A stretch of DNA of 64,000 nt from JAFCUW01 sp049897565 (GTDB taxonomy: Bacteria > Pseudomonadota > Gammaproteobacteria > Burkholderiales > Burkholderiaceae_D): contig NZ_JAFCWM010000021.1 of assembly GCF_049897565.1 (NCBI RefSeq), forward strand, positions 1 through 64,000, written 5' to 3'. Below are positions 44,369 to 52,694 of this stretch, piece after piece. Both the position numbers and the translations under genes were made by a program. Within the stretch, counting starts at the first letter, position 1. Every line of letters starts with the position of its first letter. Under the pieces are notes generated by a model. It searched no databases and was not told where the DNA came from. It was given only the letters and a program-made list of their open reading frames with translations.

Positions 44369-45580
44369 TTACTCGCCCAGCAGTTCGGCCACCACTTCCA
44401 TGCCTTCGACGCGCTCGGCGATGACCTTCAGGATCACCACCACCGGCACGCCCAGCAGCAGGCCCCAGACGCCCCACAGCCAGCCCCAGAACAGCAGGCT
44501 GACGAACACGGCCGCCGGATTCATGCGCGCGATGCGCCCGGTCATCCAGGTAGCGACGATGGTGCCGACCAGGGTGGCGATCGCCAGCGAGGCGCCGGCA
44601 ACCAGCAGCACCATTCTCAGCTGTTCGAATTGCATGAGGGCGACCACGCCGGTGGCGGCGGTGATCAGGATCGGCCCGAAGTACGGCATGATATGCAGCA
44701 GGCCGGCCAGGATGGCCCAGGCGCCGGCGTTTTCCAGGCCGATCGCCGACAGAGCCAGCCACATCAGCAAGGCCAGCAGCACGTTGGTGACGAGCAGCAT
44801 GAACATGTAGGCCTGGATCGACGTGTTGATGTCCTCGAGGATGTGGACGGTGACCTTCTTGCGCGTTAGCGAAGGGCCGGTCAGCTTGACCAGCTTGCGC
44901 TTGAAGGTGTCGCCGGCCAGCAGCAGGAAGAACACCAGGAACACCACCATCGTGGCCTGGCTGACGAAGGTGACCATGCCGATCGAGCCGGCCAGCACCC
45001 AGTCCATCACCTTGAAACCGCCGCCGCCGGCAGCGGCCGGCATGGCACGGCGCGCGGCGGCGCGCGAGGCGTCCGAGCCGACGTTCGCGGTGGCGCGTTC
45101 GATCTCGCTGGCGGCGGCCTGCATCTGCTGGATCGTGCTCGGCTGGCCGCCAGTGTTGTCGGTCAGCAGCTTGGTGACCTTGTGCGTGATCGTCGGCAGC
45201 TCGTCGACGATGTTGAGGATCTCGCCCTGCACGCGGTACAGCACGCCAGCCAGCACGGCCAGGATGAATACGGTGACGAGGGTGGCGCCGATGACGCGCT
45301 TGATGTGCAGGCGTTCGAGCCATTGCACGACGGGACTGAGCGTATAGGCGATGAACACGCCCAGCAGCAGCGGCACGAGGAATTTTTCAGACCATTGCAG
45401 CGCCCAAACGAAGGCGACGGTGGCGATAACGCCGAGCGCCATGCCGCGTGCGTTGACATGCATGGGGATTTTGACGGAGTGACCAGGAGGAGCAATCTCG
45501 CCATCGTGCGCGGCGACGCCGGCGGAGACGATGACTGATTCATCCTTGGCAGGCGGCAGGTTCAGATCTGCAAGTTTCAT
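44369..45580 (-). CDS. AI-2E family transporter
   Basis: A 403-residue inner-membrane protein with the PerM/AI-2E exporter layout: helices at about 48-90 (ALGVIATVAFVWALQWSEKFLVPLLLGVFIAYTL, two helices), a soluble middle with amphipathic helix and Gly/Ala-rich insert (about 165-190), and a C-terminal bundle ending WGWLWGVWGLLLGVPVVVILKVIAERV. The PYFGP motif near residue 295 is diagnostic. The substrate may be AI-2 or an ion; uncertain. Confidence 0.92.
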   Translation of the reverse strand: MKLADLNLPPAKDESVIVSAGVAAHDGEIAPPGHSVKIPMHVNARGMALGVIATVAFVWALQWSEKFLVPLLLGVFIAYTLSPVVQWLERLHIKRVIGATLVTVFILAVLAGVLYRVQGEILNIVDELPTITHKVTKLLTDNTGGQPSTIQQMQAAASEIERATANVGSDASRAAARRAMPAAAGGGGFKVMDWVLAGSIGMVTFVSQATMVVFLVFFLLLAGDTFKRKLVKLTGPSLTRKKVTVHILEDINTSIQAYMFMLLVTNVLLALLMWLALSAIGLENAGAWAILAGLLHIMPYFGPILITAATGVVALMQFEQLRMVLLVAGASLAIATLVGTIVATWMTGRIARMNPAAVFVSLLFWGWLWGVWGLLLGVPVVVILKVIAERVEGMEVVAELLGE

Positions 45581-45645
45581 TGGAGACTTTACAAAGTGCG
45601 CCGACCATATCGCCGACCCCGGGCGGGGCCGGCGCGGACGGTCTG

Positions 45646-45960
45646 TTATTTAACGCGGACGTCGTTCTTTACCGATACTACACCCTTGACGCCACGGGCG
45701 ATTTCGACTGCTCGCTGGGCATCTTGTGGCTGGGCCACGAAGCCGGACAACTGGACGTCGCCCTTGAACGTTTCGACGTTGATCTCGGTCGCCTTCAGCG
45801 TCGGCTCGTTGAAGATCGATGCTTTCACCTTGGCGGTGATGACGGTGTCGTCGATGAACTCGCCAGTGCCTTCCTTGGTTGGGGTCGACGCGCAACCGGC
45901 CAGGGTGGCGACGAGCGAAGCGGCAAACAGCATGCTGGCAAAGCGGCGTGGGAATTTCAT
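45646..45960 (-). CDS. BON-domain lipoprotein (copy 1)
   Basis: A 104-residue periplasmic lipoprotein. The signal ends LVATLAGCA with lipid-attachment Cys at 23; one BON domain follows (FIDDTVITAKVKASIFNEP; INVETFKGDVQLSGFVAQP; GVVSVKNDVRVK). BON proteins (OsmY-like) bind phospholipid and are osmotic or envelope stress-induced. It is clearly paralogous to the protein at 54926-55243. Confidence 0.9.
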   Translation of the reverse strand: MKFPRRFASMLFAASLVATLAGCASTPTKEGTGEFIDDTVITAKVKASIFNEPTLKATEINVETFKGDVQLSGFVAQPQDAQRAVEIARGVKGVVSVKNDVRVK

Positions 45961-46041
45961 GTTGGACTCCTTGGGTGGTTGGTCAAAAAAATCTGTTGCA
46001 TGCTCGGGATGAGCTTACTGCGGGAACTGCTATTCAGTGAA

Positions 46042-46599
46042 TTACTTGCCGAAATCGACCTTGGCGGTGGCGACACAGCTGTCCTTGGCCGCGCCGGCAA
46101 AGGCGTCGCATTTTTGCATTGCAACCTTGTACTGCGCGGAGCGCTTGTCGTCGCGGGCGTCGGTGCGCGCTTCAATGGCGCGCTTGTCGGCCTTGGCATC
46201 GGCCTGGGCCGCGATCAGGGTCGCCTTGGCCTGGCTGACGCAGACATCGCGGTCGTTGCCGGCGAGCGCGCCGCACTTGGCTTTATCGAGGTCGTAGTTA
46301 GCGTCGGCAATTTTCATCCGCGACGAGGTGTAGGCCTTCAGCGTGTTCTTGTAATAGGCGCCGGCTTCTTCCTCGGCACGCACGCGCGCCGCTTTCGCTT
46401 CGGCGACGCAGACATCTTTCGGCGCGCCGGTGATGGCGTCGCACCTGGCGCGGCTGGCCTTGTAAGCTGCGGCAGCGCCGTCCTTGGCTTGCACGTAAGC
46501 TGCCTTCGCTTCCGCCGTGGCGGCGCTGGCGCTACCGCTCCAGCACAGCGCGGCGGCGAGCAGGACGATGGCGTGGCGAGGTGTCAGGCGTTGTTTCAT
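46042..46599 (-). CDS. Secreted protein with three C-x10-C repeats
   Basis: A 185-residue exported protein (signal to about residue 27, GSASA-ATA). Six cysteines lie in three pairs at 53/64, 109/120 and 164/175, each pair within a repeat of form K/R-C-D/G-A-x-x-G-x3-D-x-C-V-x-x-A-K, spaced 55-56 residues apart and joined by Ala/Lys-rich helices. This predicts three helical hairpins pinned by disulfides. No known family was recognised; the motif also occurs once in the protein at 47643. Confidence 0.75.
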   Translation of the reverse strand: MKQRLTPRHAIVLLAAALCWSGSASAATAEAKAAYVQAKDGAAAAYKASRARCDAITGAPKDVCVAEAKAARVRAEEEAGAYYKNTLKAYTSSRMKIADANYDLDKAKCGALAGNDRDVCVSQAKATLIAAQADAKADKRAIEARTDARDDKRSAQYKVAMQKCDAFAGAAKDSCVATAKVDFGK

Positions 46600-46868
46600 G
46601 TTACGGCTCCAATAGGTAATTCGGTTGATTACCGTTTTACGTGGATTGGCAGCCCCCATCTGTTCGCTGGCGAACACATCATTATTTATTCCCGCCGCGC
46701 TGCCATTTTTACAACAAAGTTTGCGGTCACGCCTATCCCCCTCGCCAAACCGGCATCCAGAGCGTGTATTTCGTAAAATATCAAACTAACACCAATCAGT
46801 GCGGCACCGCACAGACCGTAGAAATGTTGCTGACTATCCTGACGTTACACATTTGCCAGGAGAACAAT

Positions 46869-47333
46869 ATGAAATCCACATCCACCATCGCCGCACTGAT
46901 CGTTGCCAGCACCGCAGTTCTGAGCGGTTGCGCCACCACCACCTCGACCCCGTACAACAACGGTTACAGCCAGCCTGGTTATAACACCAACGTCTCGTCG
47001 GGCTACGGCACGATCGATTCGATCCAGGTCGTGCGCGGCTCGGGCGGCACGTCCGGTAGCGGCGCCGTCGTCGGCGGCCTCGTCGGCGCACTGGTCGGTA
47101 ACCAGGTCGGTAGCGGCTCGGGCCGTACGGCAGCGACCGTCGCCGGTGCAGTCGGCGGCGCAGCGATCGGCAACAGCGTCGAAGCAAACCGCAACAACAA
47201 CGGCCAGGACATGTACCAGTTGAACATCCGCATGGACAACGGCGAATACCGCAGCATCACCCAGGACAGCGTGTATGACCTTCGCGTGGGCAACCGCGTG
47301 CGCATGGTCGACGGCCGCGTCTACCGTTATTGA
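46869..47333 (+). CDS. Glycine-zipper outer-membrane lipoprotein, SlyB-like
   Basis: A 154-residue lipoprotein: signal IAALIVASTAVLSGCA with Cys at 21, a Ser/Tyr/Asn-rich spacer, a glycine-zipper pair (GSGAVVGGLVGALVGNQVG, TVAGAVGGAAIGNSVE, about 77-115) and a C-terminal beta domain (YQLNIRMDNGEYRSITQ, VGNRVRMVDGRVYRY). The layout is that of SlyB/Pcp, PhoP- and stress-linked lipoproteins that guard outer-membrane integrity. AGGAGAAC lies before the ATG. Confidence 0.9.
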   Translation: MKSTSTIAALIVASTAVLSGCATTTSTPYNNGYSQPGYNTNVSSGYGTIDSIQVVRGSGGTSGSGAVVGGLVGALVGNQVGSGSGRTAATVAGAVGGAAIGNSVEANRNNNGQDMYQLNIRMDNGEYRSITQDSVYDLRVGNRVRMVDGRVYRY

Positions 47334-47405
47334 TTTGCCGGCGCGCCTTCGGGCGCGCTAGTTCCCGCCGGGATTACCAATTTAGATTCATTTTAGGAGC
47401 TCCCC

Positions 47406-47558
47406 ATGGGAACCATTCTGCTTGTCGTACTTATTCTCATCCTGATCGGCGTCCTGCCAACCTGGGGCCACAGCCGCAGCTGGGGCTACGGCCCGGTCGG
47501 CATCACCGGCATACTCGTCATTGTGCTGATCATCATGCTCCTCACCGGGCGCTTGTAA
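47406..47558 (+). CDS. DUF3309 small membrane protein
   Basis: A 50-residue protein: MGTILLVVLILILIGVLP, then WGHSRSWGYGPVGITG and a second helix (ILVIVLIIMLLTGRL). This is the complete DUF3309 pattern, two membrane helices joined by an aromatic/Gly loop. Function unknown. TAGGAGCTCCCC provides the ribosome-binding site; a terminator follows 14 nt after the stop. Confidence 0.9.
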   Translation: MGTILLVVLILILIGVLPTWGHSRSWGYGPVGITGILVIVLIIMLLTGRL

Positions 47559-47571
47559 CAGCACTCGCAAG

Positions 47572-47595
47572 ACCGGCCGCGCGCCGGTTTTTTTT
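47572..47595 (+). terminator. Intrinsic terminator after the DUF3309 gene
   Basis: ACCGGC (47572-47577) pairs with GCCGGT (47583-47588), followed by a run of eight T. Confidence 0.9.
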
Positions 47596-47642
47596 CGCCG
47601 TTTTTTTCACTGCACGCACATACAACAACAATAGGAGCTGCC

Positions 47643-48017
47643 ATGAATCTGCCTCACCGCTCGACCCTGAGTACCGTCGCCGTCGCCGCCGCCTGCGCCG
47701 CGCTCGCCCTTGCCGGCGCCGCCCACGCCCAGGTCACGCCCGAATCGACCGACTCGAACGTGCCGCCGGCGACCGCCCAGAAGCAGGCGCGCGAAATCGC
47801 CCAGGGCGATCCGGCGCGCTGGTTCCGCGAAGACGCTACCGCGGCCCAGCGCCTGCGCACCTTGCAAAAGGAAATTGCCGCCGGCCTGCAGGAAGCCCAG
47901 GGCGCCTGCCGCAAGATGGCCGCCGGCGAGCGCGCCGGCTGCATGAAGGAAGCGCGCGCGACTTACCAGCAAGAAATGGCGGCGGCCCCCTCGCTGGCCT
48001 CAGCCGAACGGCGCTAG
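47643..48017 (+). CDS. Small secreted protein with one C-x10-C motif
   Basis: A 124-residue exported protein (signal to about residue 29, AAHA-QVT). The mature chain is helical and ends in a segment with Cys89 and Cys100 (GACRKMAAGERAGCMKEAR), which matches the C-x10-C repeat of the secreted protein at 46042-46599. The function is unknown. TAGGAG precedes the ATG. Its stop TAG shares a CTAG with the stop of the convergent patatin gene. Confidence 0.75.
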   Translation: MNLPHRSTLSTVAVAAACAALALAGAAHAQVTPESTDSNVPPATAQKQAREIAQGDPARWFREDATAAQRLRTLQKEIAAGLQEAQGACRKMAAGERAGCMKEARATYQQEMAAAPSLASAERR

Positions 48018-49168
48018 TCGGCCTGGCGGCTGCCGGCGTCGTGGCTCGGTAATTCGTGCACGACGACGGCGGTGTCGTCGGTAAACGCGTTGAGCCAGCC
48101 GGCATGCTTGAGCGCGCGAAGCGCGTCCCGGTAGCCCTGGTCCCAGCGCCATTCGATCGACCCCTTTGAAAAATTGACGTCCTTGGCCGCCATGTTCCAG
48201 TCGCGGCCGGCGTAAGGCAGGCGCACGATGTGCATGGTCGAGCCGACCCCGAGCGCGGCCAGTTCGGCGCGGTCCGCTTCACTGTGCTCGCTGGCCGGAA
48301 CCCGCGCATACAGCTCGCGCAGCTTTTGCTGCATGCGGTGCGCGTTGACGTAGTCGTCGATGTGGCGCGTCGAGCGCGACGCGTACGTCACATCCTTTTG
48401 CCGCGTGTTGACCTGGTCCATCGTGACCGGCTCGCCGCCCTTGGCGCTCCACAAGTCGACCATGAAGCACAGCGTGTCGCCTTCCGGCAGCTCTTTCAGC
48501 ACCGACTCGAGCGGGGTGTTCGAATACAGCCCGCCATCCCAGTACAGCTGGCCGTCGACGCGCACCGGCGCAAATGCCGGCGGCAGGCTGCAACTGGCGC
48601 GCACGTGCGAGGCGCACAGGTCGCCGTCGACACTGTCGAAGGCGCGCAATTCGCCCGTGGTGACGTTGATCGCGTTGACCGTCAGGCGCACGCCGCCTTT
48701 TTCGTTGAGGTAGTCGAAGTCGACCAGTTCTTCGAGCGTGGCGTGCAGCGGTCGGGTGTCGTAGAACGACGCGTCCTCCGGCGGTACCGTCATGCCTAAC
48801 GGGAAGCCGCTGAAATAGCGCGGTGCAAAAAAGCCCGGGACGCCGCGCACAAAGGCGTCGGCGGTGTTGAGCATGATGCTGCGCCGGCGCTGATCGTCGC
48901 TGACGTTGCCCATGTCGACGCTGTCGGGATGGGCCACCCGGTCCCAGAACGCTTTGACGCGCTGGAGCCGGTCGTGCTTGTGATTGCCGGCGATCAGCGC
49001 GGCGTTGATGGCGCCGATCGACGTGCCGACGATCCAGTCGGGCACCAGGTCGTGTTCGTGCAAGGCCTGGTAGACGCCGGCCTGATAGGCGCCGAGCGCG
49101 CCGCCGCCCTGCAGCACCAGCACGATGCGCAGATTCTCGGGGTTGAGTGAATTCTTGTTGGCCGTCAT
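48014..49168 (-). CDS. Patatin-like phospholipase with DUF3734
   Basis: A 384-residue acyl hydrolase. Patatin domain: oxyanion loop LQGGGALGAYQAGVYQAL, nucleophile elbow GTSIGAINAALIAG (Ser about 49) and catalytic Asp in WDGGLYSNTP (about 213). The C-terminal 110 residues carry the DUF3734-type extension (VTYASRSTRHIDDYVNAHRMQQKLREL). It probably hydrolyses phospholipid or PHB-linked esters; the substrate is unknown. The ATG at 49168 was chosen because the 13 residues upstream are non-family. Confidence 0.92.
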   Translation of the reverse strand: MTANKNSLNPENLRIVLVLQGGGALGAYQAGVYQALHEHDLVPDWIVGTSIGAINAALIAGNHKHDRLQRVKAFWDRVAHPDSVDMGNVSDDQRRRSIMLNTADAFVRGVPGFFAPRYFSGFPLGMTVPPEDASFYDTRPLHATLEELVDFDYLNEKGGVRLTVNAINVTTGELRAFDSVDGDLCASHVRASCSLPPAFAPVRVDGQLYWDGGLYSNTPLESVLKELPEGDTLCFMVDLWSAKGGEPVTMDQVNTRQKDVTYASRSTRHIDDYVNAHRMQQKLRELYARVPASEHSEADRAELAALGVGSTMHIVRLPYAGRDWNMAAKDVNFSKGSIEWRWDQGYRDALRALKHAGWLNAFTDDTAVVVHELPSHDAGSRQAD

Positions 49169-49212
49169 CGTGGTCCGTTCAGACACACCGCGCCGCTGGC
49201 GCGGCACAGGTT

Positions 49213-49250
49213 AAAAAAAACGGCGCCGAATCTGCGATTGCGACGCCGTT
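49213..49250 (-). terminator. Intrinsic terminator of the DUF4398-YqjE operon
   Basis: Read on the minus strand, AACGGCG...CGCCGTT forms a stem followed by eight T (A-run 49213-49220). It lies 80 bp beyond the last gene of the minus operon starting at 52506. Confidence 0.75.
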
Positions 49251-49331
49251 CAAGCCCCACCATATCTGCTTTCCGGCTTTGCTGCCGGAATCAGATGCGG
49301 CGCCGTGGCATTGCCGCGGCCGCCGCACGAT

Positions 49332-49700
49332 TCACGTCGCCTGTTTCAGGCGGCGCTGCTGCATGTACCAGCCGAAGCCGGCCATCGCGACTGCCAAGGC
49401 AATGCCGGCGATGCCCATGCGGCGGTTGCGGAAGATGCGCACGGCCGTCACCAGGATCGGCGCCAGCGTGGCCATGCTCGCGCCGGTCGGCTTGAGCAGG
49501 CTGTCGACGCGCGAGCGCACCGCCCACGTGGCGTGGTCGAGCGCCGAGTGAAACAGCACTTCCGGCCGCGCCGCATGCTTGACCTGCGCCTTCACATGCA
49601 CCAGCGCGACGCGGTAAAACTCGCCTTCGCGGATCAGCTGAGCCTTGCGCTCCTGCATGTCTTCCTTCGGCGCTATCACTTCTACAGTTTGTGTTTCCAT
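49332..49700 (-). CDS. Hypothetical protein of the YqjE/DUF883 operon
   Basis: A 122-residue protein. The N-terminal two thirds are hydrophilic (ERKAQLIREGEFYRVALVHVKAQVKH); one hydrophobic helix near the C-terminus (GIAGIALAVAMAGFGWYM) is followed by a basic tail, an arrangement like the YqjK partner of YqjD and YqjE. No catalytic motif. It is 26 nt downstream of the YqjE gene and last in the operon. Confidence 0.7.
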   Translation of the reverse strand: METQTVEVIAPKEDMQERKAQLIREGEFYRVALVHVKAQVKHAARPEVLFHSALDHATWAVRSRVDSLLKPTGASMATLAPILVTAVRIFRNRRMGIAGIALAVAMAGFGWYMQQRRLKQAT

Positions 49701-49726
49701 GCAACCTCCGATATTCGTGACTGCCG

Positions 49727-50113
49727 TTACAGCAGCATGTCGCGGTCGTTCTTAAGTTCTTTCATCGTTTCCGGGAACGCCAGCTTGCCCTGCTTGAGCA
49801 TGGCCAGGCCCTTGAACACGAGGATAGCCGTTATGGCGAGGAACACGGCGAACATCACCAGCAGGATTTTCCAGCCCATCGCATCCCATGCCAGCGCCAC
49901 CACCATGGCGGTGCCGTACAGGATGGCGAAGCAGATGGCCAGCACGGCGCCGGCAAACAAGGCCACCAGCTCGATGGCGTGGTTGCGCACTTCCGTCAGT
50001 TCGATGGCTGCCAGCTCGACGCGCGACACGACCAGGCCCAACAGGTTCTTCCCCAGGCCGGTCAGTCCACTCATCAGGCCGGGACCATGAACGATAGTTT
50101 CAGCTTTTTCCAT
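49727..50113 (-). CDS. YqjE-type phage-holin-superfamily membrane protein
   Basis: A 128-residue protein with an amphipathic N-terminus (SGLTGLGKNLLGLVVSRVELAAIEL) and two adjacent membrane helices (LVALFAGAVLAICFAILYG, ILLVMFAVFLAITAILVFKG). The family label phage holin is historical: this is the chromosomal YqjE / putative Actinobacterial Holin-X group that accompanies DUF883 genes and does not indicate a prophage. The ATG at 50113 follows a GGGGGAGCC site. Confidence 0.88.
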   Translation of the reverse strand: MEKAETIVHGPGLMSGLTGLGKNLLGLVVSRVELAAIELTEVRNHAIELVALFAGAVLAICFAILYGTAMVVALAWDAMGWKILLVMFAVFLAITAILVFKGLAMLKQGKLAFPETMKELKNDRDMLL

Positions 50114-50130
50114 GGCTCCCCCGGCTAAGA

Positions 50131-50475
50131 TTATTTGCGGCCCAGGATCACGCCGAGCAGCAGGCCGACGCCGGCCGCCGCGGCGATGGTGCGCCATGGG
50201 TTGTCCTTGACATAGACATCGGCCGACTGCGCCAGTTCCTTGCCCTTGACCATAGCTTGACCTTGCACCTGGCTCGCCTTGCCCATTGCAACGTCGAGCA
50301 TTTCCATGCCGCGCCCGCGCAGTTCTTCGGCCTTTTCGCCCGTCAGGGCGGCAGCGGCGGTCAGCAGGGTCTGGGCATCCTTGACCAGCGTCTTGACGTC
50401 GGCCGACGCGTTGTTCATGGCGCCATTGACGGTGTTGGCGGCGGCGCTGGCGGAACGGGTATTGTTGTCTAACAT
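50131..50475 (-). CDS. DUF883 (ElaB/YqjD) family protein
   Basis: A 114-residue protein: helical Ala/Lys-rich domain (SADVKTLVKDAQTLLTAAAALTG), the signature SADVYVKDNPWRTIAAAAGVGLLLGVILGRK split at the NPW turn, with a C-terminal membrane anchor. ElaB/YqjD attach stationary-phase ribosomes to the inner membrane in E. coli. Located between the ferritin-like and YqjE genes. Confidence 0.92.
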   Translation of the reverse strand: MLDNNTRSASAAANTVNGAMNNASADVKTLVKDAQTLLTAAAALTGEKAEELRGRGMEMLDVAMGKASQVQGQAMVKGKELAQSADVYVKDNPWRTIAAAAGVGLLLGVILGRK

Positions 50476-50516
50476 GATGAACTCCTGTTGGTGGGTGAAA
50501 AAATTATTAAATGGTT

Positions 50517-51056
50517 TTAGGCTGGCATCAGGTCGTGCATGTCGTCGGCGTGCTCTTCTTCGACGGCCATGATCCTGACCAGCAGGTCGCGCGTGGTCGG
50601 ATCCTTGTCGCCGATCGCGGCGATCATCTGGCGATACGATTCGATCGCCACACGCTCGGCAATCAGGTTAGCGCGGACCATCGCGCCGACATTGTCCGAA
50701 TCGTCATACTCGGCGTGGCTGCGCGCGGTCAGCGTGGCCGGATTGAAGTTCGGCGAACCGTTCAGCTGGACAATGCGTTCGGCCAGCCAGTCGGCGTGCT
50801 CCTGCTCCTGGGTCGCGTGCTCGAGAAATTCGGCGCGCGCCTGGCCATTGCCGGGGCCGCTAACGGTGTAGTAGTGGCGCTTGTAGCGCAGCACGCACAC
50901 CAGCTCGGTTGCCAGCGCGTCGTTGAGCATGGCAATGACGGCTTCGCGGTCAGCCTGGTAGCCGTCGGTCACTGCGCCGTCGTCGAGGTTGGCGGCGGCC
51001 GCGCGGATCGCGGCGACGTCAAACCCGTGAGCGAGCGGCGTTTTATTGTCTTCCAT
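50517..51056 (-). CDS. Bacterioferritin-like / ferritin-like domain protein
   Basis: A 179-residue four-helix protein with the di-iron ligand pattern: Glu in LNDALATELVCVLRYKRHYY, ExxH in TQEQEHADWLAERI, Glu in IAERVAIESYRQMI and ExxH in VEEEHADDMHDL. The length and motifs resemble bacterioferritin and Dps-like stress proteins, for iron storage or peroxide protection. The heme-ligand Met is not evident. Third gene of the minus operon, 27 nt after the OmpA gene. Confidence 0.88.
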   Translation of the reverse strand: MEDNKTPLAHGFDVAAIRAAAANLDDGAVTDGYQADREAVIAMLNDALATELVCVLRYKRHYYTVSGPGNGQARAEFLEHATQEQEHADWLAERIVQLNGSPNFNPATLTARSHAEYDDSDNVGAMVRANLIAERVAIESYRQMIAAIGDKDPTTRDLLVRIMAVEEEHADDMHDLMPA

Positions 51057-51083
51057 GATGATTTCCTTGTTCGGTTACGTTGA

Positions 51084-52019
51084 TTAACGGCGCGGCGGAA
51101 TTGCGACGCCTTCATTTGACAGCACGATTTCGACGCGGCGGTTCAGCTGCCTGTCGCCAGCCGAGACATTGCCGGCGACCGGATAGGCTTCGCCGTAGCC
51201 GCGCATGGCGACGCGCTCGCGGCCGATGCCCATGCCGGTCAGCGCGCTGGCCACCGACGCGGCGCGCCGCTCGGACAGCTCCTGGTTGTGTGCCGAACTG
51301 CCGGTACTGTCCGTAAACCCTTCGACCAGCACGGTGCGGTTCGGGTTCTGGTTCAGTACGTCGGCAAGCTTGCGCACGTTATTGACGCCGTCGGCCGTCA
51401 GCGTCGCTTGGTTGGTGGCAAACAACACGTCGCCGATGGTGATGATCATGCCGCGTTCAGTCTTTTTCGCCTGCAGATCGGCCATCTGGGCTTCCAGCTG
51501 GGCGGCGCGCGCCTGTGCTTCGCGTGTCTGGGCTTCGGCACTCTGGGCGGCGCGGGTGGCGTCGTTGGCCTGGGCCTGGGCCGATTGCGCATCTATCTTG
51601 GCGCGGTTCGCTTCCATCTTGGCGCGCTCGGCGTCCATCTTGGCGCGGTCCGCTTCGGCGGTGCGCGCTTCCAGGCGCAGCTGGTCGCGCTGGCGGCCCG
51701 AATTGGCGATGTCGGCTTCGGCTGCCTTCTGGCTGGCGACCTGCTGGGCGGTGGCGATCCTCTGCTTGGCCAGGTAGGCCAACTGGTCGATCTGCGCCAG
51801 GCTCTCGCGGCGCGCCGCGGCGGCGTTGGCGGCGTCCAAGGCATCGCTGGCCTGCTTGAATTCGAGCGGCGCGTAGCTCGACACTGCCGGATTGCTGTTG
51901 GCGGCGACGAACTCGTTGCGCGCCTGGTCGAGCATATTGGTGGTGGTCGGCGTGGAGCTGCAGGCGGCCAGCATGACGGCGCTGGCGAGGATGGTGGCTT
52001 TAAAAAATTTGGCGTTCAT
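51084..52019 (-). CDS. OmpA-family lipoprotein with DUF4398 domain
   Basis: A 311-residue lipoprotein: signal ending VMLAACS (Cys 20), DUF4398 domain (about 25-100: YAPLEFKQASDALDAANAA), a long coiled coil of Ala/Glu/Lys heptads (about 100-190) and an OmpA peptidoglycan-binding domain (GDVLFATNQATL, VEGFTDSTGSSAHNQELSERRA, RGYGEAYPV, NRRVEIVLS). It tethers outer membrane and wall over a longer gap than OmpA. Preceded by a stand-alone DUF4398 gene. Confidence 0.9.
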   Translation of the reverse strand: MNAKFFKATILASAVMLAACSSTPTTTNMLDQARNEFVAANSNPAVSSYAPLEFKQASDALDAANAAAARRESLAQIDQLAYLAKQRIATAQQVASQKAAEADIANSGRQRDQLRLEARTAEADRAKMDAERAKMEANRAKIDAQSAQAQANDATRAAQSAEAQTREAQARAAQLEAQMADLQAKKTERGMIITIGDVLFATNQATLTADGVNNVRKLADVLNQNPNRTVLVEGFTDSTGSSAHNQELSERRAASVASALTGMGIGRERVAMRGYGEAYPVAGNVSAGDRQLNRRVEIVLSNEGVAIPPRR

Positions 52020-52113
52020 GTTCAAGTCCTTGTAGAAAGCGCGTGCTGTGCGCAGGGTCGATTTCGAGTTGTTGTGCGGTCAGTCGGCGACGGCCGCCCT
52101 GCCCGGCAGCGTG

Positions 52114-52506
52114 TTAGCGGACGCCGTTGGCGCGCTCGACTTCGTCGCGCAGGATGCGCAGGTCGGCGTCGAGGGCATTGGCGGCGGCGTTCGCCTTGGT
52201 CGAATTGGCCTTGCTCTGGGCCAGCTTGGCGTCGGCTTGCGCTTCGGTCGCCAGGGTGCGCGCCAGGGTGTAATCCTTGGCCGCGAGCGCCTCGTTGGCG
52301 CGCATCATCTTCGAGCGCGCCGCGGTGATTTCGGCCGGGGCCAGGTCGGCCGCGCCGGCGCTCACTGCGTTCTCGACCGCATTGCGGGAGACGGCGACGT
52401 CGGCCGTGGCAGGCGCTTTTTGCGACGTGCCGCAGGCAGCCAGCGACAGCAGCGCGCCGGCGCACACTACTTTGAACAACTGATTGGTCTTCGTTTGCGT
52501 GGTCAT
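52114..52506 (-). CDS. Small DUF4398 lipoprotein
   Basis: A 130-residue lipoprotein: signal LFKVVCAGALLSLAACG with Cys at 25, then a helical DUF4398 domain (LAPAEITAARSKMMRANEALAAKDYTLARTLATEAQAD divided across two helices; ANALDADLRILRDEVERANG). It resembles the N-terminal half of the next protein, suggesting duplication and domain gain. First gene of the six-gene operon. GGAGAGAACCC precedes the ATG at 52506. Confidence 0.88.
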   Translation of the reverse strand: MTTQTKTNQLFKVVCAGALLSLAACGTSQKAPATADVAVSRNAVENAVSAGAADLAPAEITAARSKMMRANEALAAKDYTLARTLATEAQADAKLAQSKANSTKANAAANALDADLRILRDEVERANGVR

Positions 52507-52576
52507 GGGTTCTCTCCGGTGGCAATTAATTGATGTGATATTAACGTTATATGCTGTTTCTTTGTTAAGCTCGGTT

Positions 52577-52628
52577 CGCTGACGCACATAGCAATGTGTC
52601 CATTCCACCGGCGCTCGGTGCGTCAGCG
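52577..52628. repeat. Inverted repeat in a divergent promoter region
   Basis: CGCTGACGCAC (52577-52587) and GTGCGTCAGCG (52618-52628) are perfect 11-bp arms around a 30-bp centre. They lie between the DUF4398 operon (minus) and asmA (plus), so a shared regulator site or an RNA hairpin at the start of the asmA leader is possible. Confidence 0.65.
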
Positions 52629-52694
52629 CACATCGACAACTTGTCCTTTGCGCTACGCTGAGCGCTTCATTTCAGCCACACACCGAGGATCGTC

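Noticed and set aside
49727..50113. Phage holin family label taken as a sign of a prophage
   Set aside because: It is a chromosomal YqjE-type gene beside DUF883; no phage structural, integrase or lysis genes are present.
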